Shown one piece after another: positions 1-8,760 of a stretch of 64,000 nucleotides of DNA. The translations under genes were made by a program, and so were the position numbers. The DNA is from Mycobacterium sp. MBM (GTDB taxonomy: Bacteria; Actinomycetota; Actinomycetes; Mycobacteriales; Mycobacteriaceae). The notes below the pieces were generated by a model, which worked only from the letters and a program-made list of their open reading frames with translations, was not told where the DNA came from and did not search any database. The stretch lies in assembly GCA_021648845.1 (NCBI GenBank), contig JAKJHY010000016.1, positions 46,724 to 110,723 on the forward strand. The letters are read 5' to 3'. Position 1 is the stretch's first letter. Each line of letters begins with the position of its first letter.

Positions 1-198
1 GTCCCCGCCGGAGAAACCCAGCACGGCCACGACGACCGCCGCGACCACCACCACCGCGGCAACGGCCGCCGCCACGACCCACCACCGGCTGCGCTTCGGG
101 TATTGCACCGGCGGTGGCAGCGCACCGGGGTACGCCCCGGCAAACGGTGGAACCCCTTGTGGGGGAGTGGATTCGGGATACGGCACGGGACCGGACAT
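1..198 (-). CDS. Proline-rich single-pass membrane protein, N-terminal part (Rv2203-like)
   Basis: Only the first 66 codons are present; the gene runs off the left edge. It starts with ATG at 196-198 on the minus strand. The N-terminus is rich in proline, glycine and tyrosine. A basic-aromatic segment (KRSRWW) then leads into a transmembrane helix of alanines and valines at about residues 40-60, so the N-terminus is probably cytoplasmic. It is divergent from adoK, as Rv2203 is from Rv2202c in M. tuberculosis, which is the main reason for the assignment. Function unknown. Confidence 0.75.
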   Translation of the reverse strand, partial: MSGPVPYPESTPPQGVPPFAGAYPGALPPPVQYPKRSRWWVVAAAVAAVVVVAAVVVAVLGFSGGD

Positions 199-354
199 CG
201 GGTGCTTTCTCAAGTGTCGGGGCGGGCGGCGACTCAGATGAAGGCTAGCGCACGCCGGCGCCGGCCCCCTCGGGGCGAAGCACCACCACCCGCGCGTCTG
301 TAGTGTTCGCGTAGCTGCACAGTTCGAAGCGATGAATCGAAGGGCGAGATTTCC

Positions 355-1323
355 GTGACCATTGCCGTGACCGGCTCCATTGCGACCGACCATCTGATGA
401 AGTTCCCCGGCAAGTTCTCCGAGCAGCTGCTGCCCGAACACCTGCAGAAGGTGTCGCTGAGCTTCCTGGTCGACGAGCTCGTCATCCACCGCGGCGGTGT
501 GGCCGGCAACATGGCCTTCGCCATCGGTGTGCTCGGCGGCGATGTGGCACTGGTCGGCGCGGTCGGGCGTGACTTCGCCGACTACCGGCAATGGCTCGAC
601 GAACACGGCGTCAACACCGAGAACGTGCTGGTCTCCGAGACCGCCTACACCGCGCGTTTCGTCTGCACCACCGATGAGGCGATGGCCCAGCTGGCCTCCT
701 TCTATCCCGGTGCCATGTCCGAAGCCCGCAACATCGACCTGGCCGATGTCGTCAAGCGCAGCGGCGCACCGGAACTGGTGATCATCGGGGCCAACGACCC
801 GGACGCGATGTTCCGCCACACCGAGGACTGCCGGACCCTGGGGCTGCCGTTCGCCGCGGACCCGTCCCAGCAGCTGGCCCGGCTGTCCGGTGCGGAGATC
901 CGCCGGCTCATCGACGGCGCGGCCTACCTGTTCACCAACGACTACGAATGGGACCTGCTGCTGCAGAAGTCCGGGCTGTCCGAGGCGCAGGTGATGAGCC
1001 AGATCCAGCTGCGCATCACCACGCTCGGGGAGAAGGGCGTCGATATCGTCGGCGATGGCACCTTCGTGCACGTCGACGTCGTCCCCGAGACCCACCAGGC
1101 CGACCCGACCGGTATCGGCGACGCCTTCCGCGCCGGTTTCCTGACCGGCCGCGCCGCCGGGCTGGGTCTGGAGCGCTCGGCGCAGCTGGCCTCGATGGTG
1201 GCCACCCTGGTGCTGGAGGCCCCCGGCCCGCAGGAATGGACCTGGGACCGCGACGCCGCCGTCACCCGGATCGGCGACGCCTACGGCACCGACGCCGGCG
1301 CCGAGATCGCCGCGGCACTCTAG
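355..1323 (+). CDS. adoK: Adenosine kinase (PfkB/ribokinase family)
   Basis: 322 aa starting at GTG, with a purine-rich AAGGG about 10 bases upstream. It phosphorylates adenosine to AMP for purine salvage in the cytoplasm. The ribokinase fold shows in the N-terminal glycine-rich substrate motif (GGVAGNMAFA, about residues 46-55) and the C-terminal PfkB signature DPTGIGDAFRAGF, with the catalytic Asp near residue 256 in the anion hole. Mycobacterial AdoK is of this bacterial ribokinase-like type rather than the human type. The asnB gene converges from the right with a 19-bp gap, as in M. tuberculosis (Rv2202c/Rv2201). Confidence 0.93.
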   Translation: MTIAVTGSIATDHLMKFPGKFSEQLLPEHLQKVSLSFLVDELVIHRGGVAGNMAFAIGVLGGDVALVGAVGRDFADYRQWLDEHGVNTENVLVSETAYTARFVCTTDEAMAQLASFYPGAMSEARNIDLADVVKRSGAPELVIIGANDPDAMFRHTEDCRTLGLPFAADPSQQLARLSGAEIRRLIDGAAYLFTNDYEWDLLLQKSGLSEAQVMSQIQLRITTLGEKGVDIVGDGTFVHVDVVPETHQADPTGIGDAFRAGFLTGRAAGLGLERSAQLASMVATLVLEAPGPQEWTWDRDAAVTRIGDAYGTDAGAEIAAAL

Positions 1324-1342
1324 GTCGGGTGCGCCCGGCGGT

Positions 1343-3274
1343 CTACAGCTGCACCGGGTAGCTCGGTTCGCTGATCTGCGGTGTCACGCTGCCCTCGATG
1401 AAGATGGCGTGCCACAACATGAAGATCAACACCGTCCACAACCGGCGGCTGTGATCGCTGTCGCCGACCCGGTGCTCGTCGAGCATGGTGCGCACCGCGG
1501 CCAGGTCGATCAGCTCACCGGCCTGTGACGCCGACACCGTCGCGTGCGCCCAATCCAGCAGTTCGCCGGCCTTGAGCCAATGCCGGATGGGCACCGGGAA
1601 GCCCAGCTTGGGCCGGTTGAGCACATGGGCCGGCACGATCGGTTCCAAGGCCCGGCGCAGCGCGTACTTGGTGGTGGTGCGGGTGATCTTCTGCTCATAG
1701 GGCAGCCGTGAGGCAACCGCGAACACCTCGGGATCCAGGAACGGCACCCGCAGTTCCAGCGAATTGGCCATCGTCATCTTGTCGGCCTTGACCAGGATGT
1801 CGCCGCGCAGCCAGGTGAACAGGTCCACGTGCTGCATGCGGGCCACCGGATCCCATCCATCGGATGCCGCGTACAGCGGTGCGGTCACATCCGTGTGCGT
1901 CCACTCCGGGCGGAAACCGGGCAGCACCGCGCGCAGTTGCGCATCGGAGAAACTGCGGGCATTGCCGTAGTAGCGCTCCTGCAGCGTCAGCGACCCGCGG
2001 TGCAGCAGGCTCTTACCCCGCATCCCATCGGGCAACGGCTGCGACGCCCGACCGAGCGACCGTCGCACCGGTGTGGGCAGATAATCGAAGGCCTTCAGCG
2101 ACAGCGGCTCCCGATAGATGGTGTATCCGCCGAAGAGTTCGTCGGCGCCCTCGCCGGAGAGCACCACCTTGACGTGTTTGCGGGCCTCGCGGGCGATGAA
2201 GAACAACGGCACCAGCGCCGGATCGGCGACCGGCTCGTCGAGATACCAGACGATCTCGGGCAGCGCGGCGACGAACTCGGCCGCGCTCACCACCTTGGTG
2301 ACATGCCGCGCCCCGATCGCCTTGGCCGACTCCACGGCCACGTCGACCTCGGAGAATCCCTCCCGTTCGAATCCGGTCGTGAAGGTGATCAGCCGCGGGT
2401 TGTGTCGCATGGCCAGCGCCGCGATGGCGGTGGAGTCGATACCGCCGGACAGGAACGCGCCCACCGTGACATCGGCGCGCATGTGCTTGGCGACCGAGTC
2501 CTCCAGCACCGCGGTGATCTCGTCGTAGCGGGCCTGCTCGCCGCCGGCTTTGAATGCGACAGGGGTGAACTTCGGCGCGAAGTACCGGGTGACATCCGGC
2601 GCCTGGCCCGGACGGATCCGGGCGTAGCTGCCCGATTCCAGCCGGCGGATACCGCGCTGCAGCGTCTCGGGTTCGGGCACGTACTGCAGCACCGTGTAGT
2701 GCTGCACGGCGCGCTCGTCGATCCCCAGGTCGACACCGGCCGTCGCGGCCAAGTCGAGGATGCACTTCTTCTCACTGCCCACCACGGTGCCGCCCGGGCC
2801 GGTGGCCAGGTACAGGGGTTTGATCCCGAACGGGTCCCGCGCGCACAGCAGCTCGTCGGTCTCGGTGTCCCACAGCGCGAACGCGAACATGCCGCGCAGC
2901 CGGGTCAGCACATCGGTGCCCCAGTAGTGGAAACCCGCGACGATCGCCTCGCCGTCACCGTCGGTGCCGAACACCGCGCCGTGTTCGGCGCGCAGTGCCT
3001 CACGCAGTTCCAGGTAGTTGTAGATCTCGCCGTTGAACACCAGCGCGTAGCGCTGCGGCGCGTCCGCCGGGCCCCACCGCAGCGGTTGATGGCTGTGCGC
3101 GATATCGATGATCGAGAGTCGGTTGAAACCGAGAACGATATCGCCGTCGGACCAGGTCCCGGGCTCGTCGGGGCCCCGGTGACGCATCAGATGCGAGGCT
3201 CCCGACACCGCGTCGACCAGCGCGGGGGAGGTCTCGACGGACGGGTCGGTCAGATACGCCAGCAGTCCGCACAC
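1343..3274 (-). CDS. asnB: Asparagine synthetase (glutamine-hydrolysing)
   Basis: 643 aa. It amidates aspartate to asparagine using glutamine and ATP, and in mycobacteria this family is also linked to amidation of cell-wall precursors. The frame is open 37 codons further upstream, but the GTG at 3272-3274 places Cys at position 2 (VCGLLAYLTD). That Cys is the required N-terminal nucleophile of class II glutamine amidotransferases after Met removal. The C-terminal synthetase domain carries the ATP-pyrophosphatase loop LSGGIDST. A -10 hexamer (CATACT) lies six bases before this GTG, so the mRNA is probably leaderless, which supports this start. Confidence 0.93.
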   Translation of the reverse strand: MCGLLAYLTDPSVETSPALVDAVSGASHLMRHRGPDEPGTWSDGDIVLGFNRLSIIDIAHSHQPLRWGPADAPQRYALVFNGEIYNYLELREALRAEHGAVFGTDGDGEAIVAGFHYWGTDVLTRLRGMFAFALWDTETDELLCARDPFGIKPLYLATGPGGTVVGSEKKCILDLAATAGVDLGIDERAVQHYTVLQYVPEPETLQRGIRRLESGSYARIRPGQAPDVTRYFAPKFTPVAFKAGGEQARYDEITAVLEDSVAKHMRADVTVGAFLSGGIDSTAIAALAMRHNPRLITFTTGFEREGFSEVDVAVESAKAIGARHVTKVVSAAEFVAALPEIVWYLDEPVADPALVPLFFIAREARKHVKVVLSGEGADELFGGYTIYREPLSLKAFDYLPTPVRRSLGRASQPLPDGMRGKSLLHRGSLTLQERYYGNARSFSDAQLRAVLPGFRPEWTHTDVTAPLYAASDGWDPVARMQHVDLFTWLRGDILVKADKMTMANSLELRVPFLDPEVFAVASRLPYEQKITRTTTKYALRRALEPIVPAHVLNRPKLGFPVPIRHWLKAGELLDWAHATVSASQAGELIDLAAVRTMLDEHRVGDSDHSRRLWTVLIFMLWHAIFIEGSVTPQISEPSYPVQL

Positions 3275-3280
3275 CGGGCC

Positions 3281-3286
3281 AGTATG
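3281..3286 (-). promoter_or_regulatory. -10 hexamer for leaderless asnB
   Basis: Read on the minus strand the hexamer is CATACT, with A at position 2 and T at position 6. It is followed by six bases and then the GTG of asnB, which puts the transcription start on the initiation codon. Inferred from the mycobacterial leaderless pattern. Confidence 0.5.
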
Positions 3287-3328
3287 CCCAATCGCCCGGT
3301 CGCTTCGCTCGACCCGGCGGGCGTGGTC

Positions 3329-3343
3329 TACGCTGCGTAGTAT
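3329..3343 (+). promoter_or_regulatory. Candidate -10 elements upstream of ctaC
   Basis: Two TANNNT hexamers, TACGCT (3329-3334) and TAGTAT (3338-3343), sit 58-72 bases upstream of the ctaC start in the asnB-ctaC divergent region. Either could drive the ctaC-ctaF operon. No convincing -35 element is visible. Confidence 0.35.
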
Positions 3344-3400
3344 TCGCCAAGATTGACCGACCGCCCTGCGGTTCACCGACTTCATTTAGGAGGCGCCAAC

Positions 3401-4435
3401 GTGACCGCTCGCGGGTACCGTTTGGTGGCGTTGTCAGTGGTTCTGGGTGGCGCGGCCATCCTGCTCAGCGGTTGCAGCTACCAGGAGATCTTCGGTCTGG
3501 GCTGGCCGGAGGGCATCACCCCGGAGGCGCGCCTGAACCGCGATCTGTGGGTCTGGTCGGTCATCGCGTCCTTCGTCGTCGGCGGCATCGTGTGGGCGTT
3601 GATCTTCTGGACCAGCGCCTTCCACCGCAAGAAGGCCACCGACACCGAACTGCCGCGTCAGTTCGGCTACAACATGCCGCTGGAACTGGTGCTGACCGTG
3701 GTGCCGTTCCTGATCATCTCGGTGCTGTTCTACTTCACCGTGGTGGTTCAGGAGCGCATGCTGCACAAGGATCCCAACCCCGAGGTGGTCATCGACGTCA
3801 CCGCCTTCCAGTGGAACTGGAAGTTCGGTTACCAGAAGGTCGAGTTCGGGGACGGGACACTGTCCTACGACGGTGCCGACAACGAGCGTAAGGAGGCCAT
3901 GGCCTCGGCGCCCGAGGGCGTCGACGCGCATGGCATCGAGCAGGTCGGGCCGATCGCGGGCAAGAACGCCGAGGACCGCACCTACCTGAACTTCGACAAG
4001 ATCGAAACGGTGGGTACCTCCACCGAGATCCCGGTCCTGGTGCTGCCCAAGGGCAAGCGCATCGAGTTCCAGATCGCCTCCGCCGATGTGATCCACGGTT
4101 TCTGGGTGCCGGAGTTCCTGTTCAAACGCGACGTGCTGCCCAATCCCAAGGAGAACAACTCCGATAACGTGTTCCAGGTCAGTGAGATCGAGCAGACCGG
4201 TGCCTTCGTCGGCCGCTGCACGGAGATGTGCGGCACCTACCACTCGATGATGAACTTCGAGGTGCGTGTGGTGGAGCCCAACGATTTCAAGGCCTACCTG
4301 GACGCCCGCACCGCCGGCCTGACCAACGCCCAGGCGCTGGAGTCCATCAACCAGGCTCCGCTGGCCACCACCACAGCGCCGTTCGACACCCGTCGTGGTG
4401 AGCAGGTCGGTGCCCCCTCGCAGGCGAGCAAGTAA
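3401..4435 (+). CDS. ctaC: Cytochrome c oxidase subunit II (aa3 oxidase, CuA lipoprotein)
   Basis: 344 aa from the GTG at 3401. That start is chosen because a perfect AGGAGG at 3388-3393 sits seven bases upstream. The frame is open to 3353 but without a ribosome binding site. The N-terminus is a lipoprotein signal ending in the lipobox LSGC (Cys25). Two more membrane helices follow, then a periplasmic cupredoxin domain with the CuA ligands in CTEMCGTYHSMM near residue 280. It takes electrons from the bc1 complex's dihaem cytochrome c and passes them to subunit I, which is not in this window. It is followed by ctaF after 9 bases. Confidence 0.95.
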   Translation: MTARGYRLVALSVVLGGAAILLSGCSYQEIFGLGWPEGITPEARLNRDLWVWSVIASFVVGGIVWALIFWTSAFHRKKATDTELPRQFGYNMPLELVLTVVPFLIISVLFYFTVVVQERMLHKDPNPEVVIDVTAFQWNWKFGYQKVEFGDGTLSYDGADNERKEAMASAPEGVDAHGIEQVGPIAGKNAEDRTYLNFDKIETVGTSTEIPVLVLPKGKRIEFQIASADVIHGFWVPEFLFKRDVLPNPKENNSDNVFQVSEIEQTGAFVGRCTEMCGTYHSMMNFEVRVVEPNDFKAYLDARTAGLTNAQALESINQAPLATTTAPFDTRRGEQVGAPSQASK

Positions 4436-4444
4436 GGACGACTC

Positions 4445-4864
4445 ATGCATATCGAAGCCCGGTTGTTCGAATTCCTGACCGCGTTCTTCCTGCTGGCAGC
4501 CGTCGTGTACGGCGTGCTCACGGCGATGTTCTCGCCCGGCGGCGTGGAGTGGGCGGGCACCACCGCCCTCGTGCTGACCACCGGGTTGACCCTCATCGCC
4601 GGAACCTTCTTCCGCTTCGTCGCGCGCCGACTGGACACCCGGCCCGAAGACTACGAAGACGCCGAGATCAGCGACGGCGCCGGCGAGCTGGGCTTTTACA
4701 GCCCGCACAGCTGGTGGCCGATCCTGGTCGCGCTGTCCTTCTCCACAGCGGCCGTCGGTGCCGCCCTGTGGCTGCCCTGGCTGATCGTGGCCGGTGTCTG
4801 TTTCGTGCTCGCCTCGGCCGCCGGTCTGGTCTTCGAGTACTACGTCGGCCCCGAGAAGCACTGA
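4445..4864 (+). CDS. ctaF: Cytochrome c oxidase subunit IV, actinobacterial type
   Basis: 139 aa with four hydrophobic helices: two before and two after a hydrophilic segment containing DTRPEDYEDAEISDGAGELG. This is the small actinobacterial oxidase subunit (Rv2199c in M. tuberculosis). It is needed for assembly and stability of the aa3 oxidase in the bc1-aa3 supercomplex. It starts at ATG 9 bases after ctaC and is surely co-transcribed with it. Confidence 0.92.
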   Translation: MHIEARLFEFLTAFFLLAAVVYGVLTAMFSPGGVEWAGTTALVLTTGLTLIAGTFFRFVARRLDTRPEDYEDAEISDGAGELGFYSPHSWWPILVALSFSTAAVGAALWLPWLIVAGVCFVLASAAGLVFEYYVGPEKH

Positions 4865-4944
4865 CGGCCTTCCGGCAGGTCACAACCGTGCGTCAGTTCG
4901 CTGACGCGGTGCCGCGGTGTGGTCCGCACCGGCGCCCGGTTGGG

Positions 4945-4950
4945 TAGGGT
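4945..4950 (+). promoter_or_regulatory. Candidate -10 for mmpS3
   Basis: TAGGGT fits the mycobacterial TANNNT -10 and lies 45 bases before the preferred mmpS3 start, in the 131-base gap after ctaF. The -35 region is unremarkable. Confidence 0.3.
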
Positions 4951-4995
4951 TGCCGAGGCAGCAGTCGAGAAGGATAGGCCGAGGTTTAGTTGCAG

Positions 4996-5823
4996 ATGAG
5001 CGGGCCGTCAGGACCGGAGTCTTCGGGTGCGGACAAGGATCGCGGGTCCCGCGCCGACGAGACCGACATCCAATCCCGTGCGTACTCCGCGCCGGAATCC
5101 GAACAGTTCACCAGCGCTCCGTACGTGCCGCCGGATCCGGCGCTGTACGACTACGACACCTACGCGCCCGTCGAACCCGAACAGGACGTCCCGCCGAAAT
5201 GGCCGTGGGTGGTCGGGGTGGTGGCCATCGTCGCCGCCGTCGCGCTCGTGGCGTCCGTCGCGCTGCTGGTGACCCGCACCGACAACACCGGCCTTGCCGG
5301 GCCGGACACGTCGACGACGACGGCTCCGCCGGTGCAGGACGCGATCACCACGACGCCGCCCCCGCCGCCCAGCAGTGAGCCGCCGCCGCCGCCGCCCACC
5401 ACCGAGGCGCCGCCCCCGCCGCCGGAGACCGTCACGGTGACCCAGGAGCCGCCTCCTCCTCCTCCGCCGCCGCCCAGCAGTGAGCCGCCGCCCCCACCGG
5501 CCACCAGCGAGGCCCCGCCGCCCCCGCCGCCGACGACGACGCGGCCGCCCGGTCCGCGGCAGGTGACCTATTCGGTGACCGGTACCAAGGCACCTGGCGA
5601 TATCATCACCGTCACCTATATCGACGCGTCCGGGCGCAGCCGCACCCAGCGCAATGTCTACATTCCGTGGTCGCTGACGGTCACACCGATCTCGCAGTCC
5701 GAGGTCGGTTCGGTCCAGGCGTCGAGCTTGTTCTTGGTCAGCCGGCTGAACTGCTCGATCACCACAAGCGATGGCACCGTGCTGTCGTCCAACACCGGCA
5801 ACGCCGCACAGACAAGTTGCTGA
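4996..5823 (+). CDS. mmpS3: MmpS3-like proline-rich membrane protein
   Basis: 275 aa. A hydrophilic N-terminal segment is followed by one transmembrane helix (about residues 70-92). Next comes a long extracytoplasmic run of proline with Ser/Thr/Glu (about 115-185), and then a C-terminal MmpS-type beta domain (VTYSVTGTKAPGDIITVTY...) ending in a Cys pair region. MmpS proteins are periplasmic adaptors of MmpL exporters, but MmpS3 has no MmpL neighbour and its partner is not known. A TTG at 4990 is an alternative start; ATG is preferred from family N-termini (MSGP). The stop overlaps the next gene (TGATG). Confidence 0.88.
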   Translation: MSGPSGPESSGADKDRGSRADETDIQSRAYSAPESEQFTSAPYVPPDPALYDYDTYAPVEPEQDVPPKWPWVVGVVAIVAAVALVASVALLVTRTDNTGLAGPDTSTTTAPPVQDAITTTPPPPPSSEPPPPPPTTEAPPPPPETVTVTQEPPPPPPPPPSSEPPPPPATSEAPPPPPPTTTRPPGPRQVTYSVTGTKAPGDIITVTYIDASGRSRTQRNVYIPWSLTVTPISQSEVGSVQASSLFLVSRLNCSITTSDGTVLSSNTGNAAQTSC

Positions 5824-6467
5824 TGCTCAAAGACACTGAGTTCGCTCGACGTACATTGTCCGGTCCGGAGAACCTGGAGCGGATCCTGCTGGCGGCGTGT
5901 GCCGTCATCTGGCTGGCCGCGCTGGGCGCGGCGGTGGCGGCCACCGTGTCGCTGGTGGACATGGCCAGTGGCCGCGGCACCGTGCGCGCCGAACTGTCCG
6001 AGGCCTCCGGTTCGGACACCCCCTGGGTGCTCTACACCGTGATCGGCATCTCGGCGGCCGTCATCGTGGTGGCGATCCCGCTGCTGGTGCGCGCCCGCCA
6101 GCAGACCGGTCACCGGTCCACCCGGGATGTGGCCCCGAGCGGCGGGTCGGTGGCCGACGATATCGCCGCCGTTGCGCCGCGCGAGGGACGCCGCCGGCAG
6201 GCCGAACCCGCCCTGGAGGCGCCGAGCCGGGGTGCCGGCGCCCTGCCGGTCGTGGTCGACCAGGTGTACGCGCGCTTCGGGCTGGCCATCGCGTGCGCCG
6301 TCGGGGCGGGCACACTCGCCGTCGGTCTGGCGACCTACCTGACCGCCAGCGGCAGCGGTAGCGCCGCGGTGGCGTTCTACATCATCGCGGGGATCATCAC
6401 CGTCGCCATGCCGGTGCTGCCCTGGTTCTTCCTGCGCGAGCTGAAAAACGTCCTGGGCACCGACTAG
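5823..6467 (+). CDS. Conserved membrane protein (Rv2197c-like)
   Basis: 214 aa from the ATG that overlaps the mmpS3 stop, the same length as I recall for Rv2197c. The longer open frame upstream lies inside mmpS3 and is rejected. Four hydrophobic segments are seen at about residues 22-44, 62-84, 145-165 and 180-202, with a basic, low-complexity cytoplasmic loop between the second and third. It is translationally coupled to mmpS3, so the two probably act together. No catalytic motif is visible and the function is unknown. Confidence 0.85.
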   Translation: MLKDTEFARRTLSGPENLERILLAACAVIWLAALGAAVAATVSLVDMASGRGTVRAELSEASGSDTPWVLYTVIGISAAVIVVAIPLLVRARQQTGHRSTRDVAPSGGSVADDIAAVAPREGRRRQAEPALEAPSRGAGALPVVVDQVYARFGLAIACAVGAGTLAVGLATYLTASGSGSAAVAFYIIAGIITVAMPVLPWFFLRELKNVLGTD

Positions 6468-7033
6468 ACCGGTCGCCAATCCTGCGGCGGGTCCTCACCG
6501 ACACGCCCGTCCACCGCCTCGCGCAGCAGATCGGCGTGACCGGTGTGGCGTCCGTACTCCTCGATGAGGTCACATACGCTGCGGCGCAGGCTCGCCCGTT
6601 GCCCGTCCGGCCAGGCGATGGACACCAGCTGGTCGAGGCCGCCGTCGGCCAGCGCCGCGGTCAGCCTGGCCCGGGAGCGTGCCACGGTGTCATCCCACAA
6701 CGCGTAGAGCTGTGCGGGGGTATCCCGCCCGGCGGAGGTGAAATCCCAGTCCGGGTCGGCGTCCCAGTCGGCGGTATCCCACGGCGCCCCCATGGGTGAG
6801 TCATCCAGGCCCGGGCCGAACCGTTGCGCCTCGGCCCGGGCGAGATGTTTGAGCAGACCCCCCAGGGTGAGCGACGACGCGCCGATCCGGACGCCCAGCC
6901 CGGCGGTGTCCAGCCCATCGGCCTTCCAGCGGAACGTCGCGCGCAGGCGTTCCAGCGTGGCGACCAGATGCTGCTCCTCGGTACCGGCCAGCGGCGGCTC
7001 CCACGGCGGATCGGCCGGCGGATCGTTCTCCAT
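6464..7033 (-). CDS. DinB-family (DUF664) protein
   Basis: 189 aa, four-helix-bundle DinB/DUF664 type. The histidines expected to bind a divalent metal are seen in LLKHLARAEAQRF (about residue 63) and in EEYGRHTGHADLLRE near residue 165. Members of this superfamily include mycothiol- and bacillithiol-dependent transferases, but the substrate here cannot be told. It converges on the preceding gene, with the two stops overlapping by 4 bases. It stands alone and is not part of the respiratory operon, which ends at the terminator to its right. Confidence 0.82.
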   Translation of the reverse strand: MENDPPADPPWEPPLAGTEEQHLVATLERLRATFRWKADGLDTAGLGVRIGASSLTLGGLLKHLARAEAQRFGPGLDDSPMGAPWDTADWDADPDWDFTSAGRDTPAQLYALWDDTVARSRARLTAALADGGLDQLVSIAWPDGQRASLRRSVCDLIEEYGRHTGHADLLREAVDGRVGEDPPQDWRPV

Positions 7034-7073
7034 GGCGGTCGAGCGTAGCGGGGTAGGGGACAGGTCGACACGA

Positions 7074-7105
7074 AAAGGCCCGCGCAGCGTGCTGCGCGGG
7101 CCTTT
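7074..7105 (-). terminator. Rho-independent terminator of the ctaE-qcrCAB operon
   Basis: A nearly perfect 15-bp inverted repeat (AAAGGCCCGCGCAGC and its complement) with a tiny loop lies 15 bases beyond the qcrB stop. Read on the minus strand the stem is followed by a short T run. It also separates qcrB from the head of the DinB-like gene. Confidence 0.8.
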
Positions 7106-7119
7106 GTCGACGTGACCTG

Positions 7120-8760
7120 TCAGTGGTGTCCGTTGGATCCGTTCGACCCGTTGGAACCCTGATGCTCGGCGAGCACCGCGAGCGCCTTGTGCTCGGCGCT
7201 GTGGGCCGCCTCGGTGAGCGCGTTGTGTTCTTCGACCGGATCGGCGAACAGGAAGTTGCCGGTGCCGGGGGCACCACCGGATCCGAGCTTGTTCATCCGC
7301 TTGGGCAGAGGCGCGCCCTGGTACTCCAGCGGGATCGGATGACCGTGCTCGTCGACCGGGCCGAGCGGCTGGTGCAGTTCGATGTAGGCACCGTGCGGAA
7401 GCCGCGTGATGATGCCCGTCTCGATACCGTGCTCCAGCACCGCGCGGTCACTGCGCTGCAGGCTGATCGCCCACCGGTAGGTGATGTAGTAGACGATCAT
7501 CGGCAGCACCACCATGCCGATGCGGCCGATCCAGGTGGTCGCGTTCAACGAGATGTGGAACTTCAGCGCGATGATGTCGTTCATGCACATGAAGGTCAAC
7601 AGGATGTAGAACGAGATCGCCGCGGCACCCACCGCCGTCCGGGTCGGTGCGTCACGCGGACGCTGCAACAGGTTGTGGTGAGCGTTGTCGCCGGTGAGCT
7701 TGCGCTCGATGAACGGGTACACCGACAGCAGCACGAAGACCAGCCCCATGCCCAAGGCCACCCAGACCGACTGCGGGATGGTGTAGTTACCGATGTAGAA
7801 CTCCCAGGCCGGCCAGGTGCGTGCCAGCCCGTCGGTCCACATCATGTAGAAGTCGGGCTGGCTGCCCGCCGAGATCTGCGAGGGCTTGTAGGGGCCGAGC
7901 ACCCAGATCGGGTTGATCTGCAGCAGACCGCCCATCAGGCCGAGCAGGCCGGTGATCATGGCGAAGAAGGCGCCCGACTTGACCGCGAAGACCGGCATCA
8001 CGCGCACGCCGACGACGTTCTTCTCGGTTCGGCCGGGGCCGGGGAACTGGGTGTGCTTCTGGAACCAGACCAGCGCCATGTGGGCGCCGATCAGCGCCAG
8101 CATGATGCCGGGGATCAGCAGGATGTGCAGCGCGTAGAGGCGCGGGATGATGATCTCGCCGGGGAAGTCGCCGCCGAACAGCGCCCAGTGCAGCCAGGTG
8201 CCGATGACCGGCATGCCCAGGGTGATCGACGAGAACGCGGCACGCAGGCCGGTGCCCGAGAGCAGATCGTCGGGCAGCGAGTAGCCGAAGTACCCCTCGA
8301 ACATCGCCAGGATCAGCAGCAGCGAGCCGATGACCCAGTTGGCCTCGCGGGGACGCCGGAATGCGCCGGTGAAGAAGATGCGCGCCAGGTGCACCATGAT
8401 CGACGCCGCGAACAGCAGTGCCGCCCAGTGGTGGATCTGGCGGACGAACAGACCGCCGCGCACCTCGAAGCTGATCTCCAGTGCCGACTCGTAGGCGCGG
8501 GACATCTGCACACCGCGCAGCGGCTGGTAGACGCCCTCGTAGGTCACGTGCGCCATCGACGGATCGAAGAACAGTGTCAGCCACACGCCGGTGATCAGCA
8601 GGATGATGAAGCTGTACAGCGCGATCTCACCAAGCAGGAACGACCAGTGCGTGGGGAAGACCTTGTTCAGGATGCCGCGACGCACCGCCTCGGACGGGTG
8701 GTACCGCGAATCGATCGCATCGCCTTGAGCCGCTGCGATATCTCCGAGCTTGGGACTCAT
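7120..8760 (-). CDS. qcrB: Cytochrome bc1 complex cytochrome b subunit
   Basis: 546 aa from the ATG at 8758-8760, which overlaps the qcrA stop (ATGA). The frame is open further upstream, inside qcrA. It has multiple membrane helices. The haem b region shows in QIHHWAALLFAASIMVHLAR, and the quinol-oxidation site carries the actinobacterial PDFYMMW in place of the usual PEWY. A hydrophilic C-terminal tail ends in a short NGSNGSNG repeat. It oxidises menaquinol in the bc1-aa3 supercomplex, and the M. tuberculosis protein is the target of telacebec. It is the last gene of ctaE-qcrC-qcrA-qcrB. Confidence 0.96.
   Translation of the reverse strand: MSPKLGDIAAAQGDAIDSRYHPSEAVRRGILNKVFPTHWSFLLGEIALYSFIILLITGVWLTLFFDPSMAHVTYEGVYQPLRGVQMSRAYESALEISFEVRGGLFVRQIHHWAALLFAASIMVHLARIFFTGAFRRPREANWVIGSLLLILAMFEGYFGYSLPDDLLSGTGLRAAFSSITLGMPVIGTWLHWALFGGDFPGEIIIPRLYALHILLIPGIMLALIGAHMALVWFQKHTQFPGPGRTEKNVVGVRVMPVFAVKSGAFFAMITGLLGLMGGLLQINPIWVLGPYKPSQISAGSQPDFYMMWTDGLARTWPAWEFYIGNYTIPQSVWVALGMGLVFVLLSVYPFIERKLTGDNAHHNLLQRPRDAPTRTAVGAAAISFYILLTFMCMNDIIALKFHISLNATTWIGRIGMVVLPMIVYYITYRWAISLQRSDRAVLEHGIETGIITRLPHGAYIELHQPLGPVDEHGHPIPLEYQGAPLPKRMNKLGSGGAPGTGNFLFADPVEEHNALTEAAHSAEHKALAVLAEHQGSNGSNGSNGHH

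Noticed and set aside
1829..3340. 503-codon open frame opposite asnB
   Set aside because: Antisense shadow of a gene with catalytic Cys2 and the synthetase loop.
5340..5550. Long glycine-rich frame opposite mmpS3
   Set aside because: It is the antisense reading of the proline-rich linker, not a PE_PGRS-like gene.
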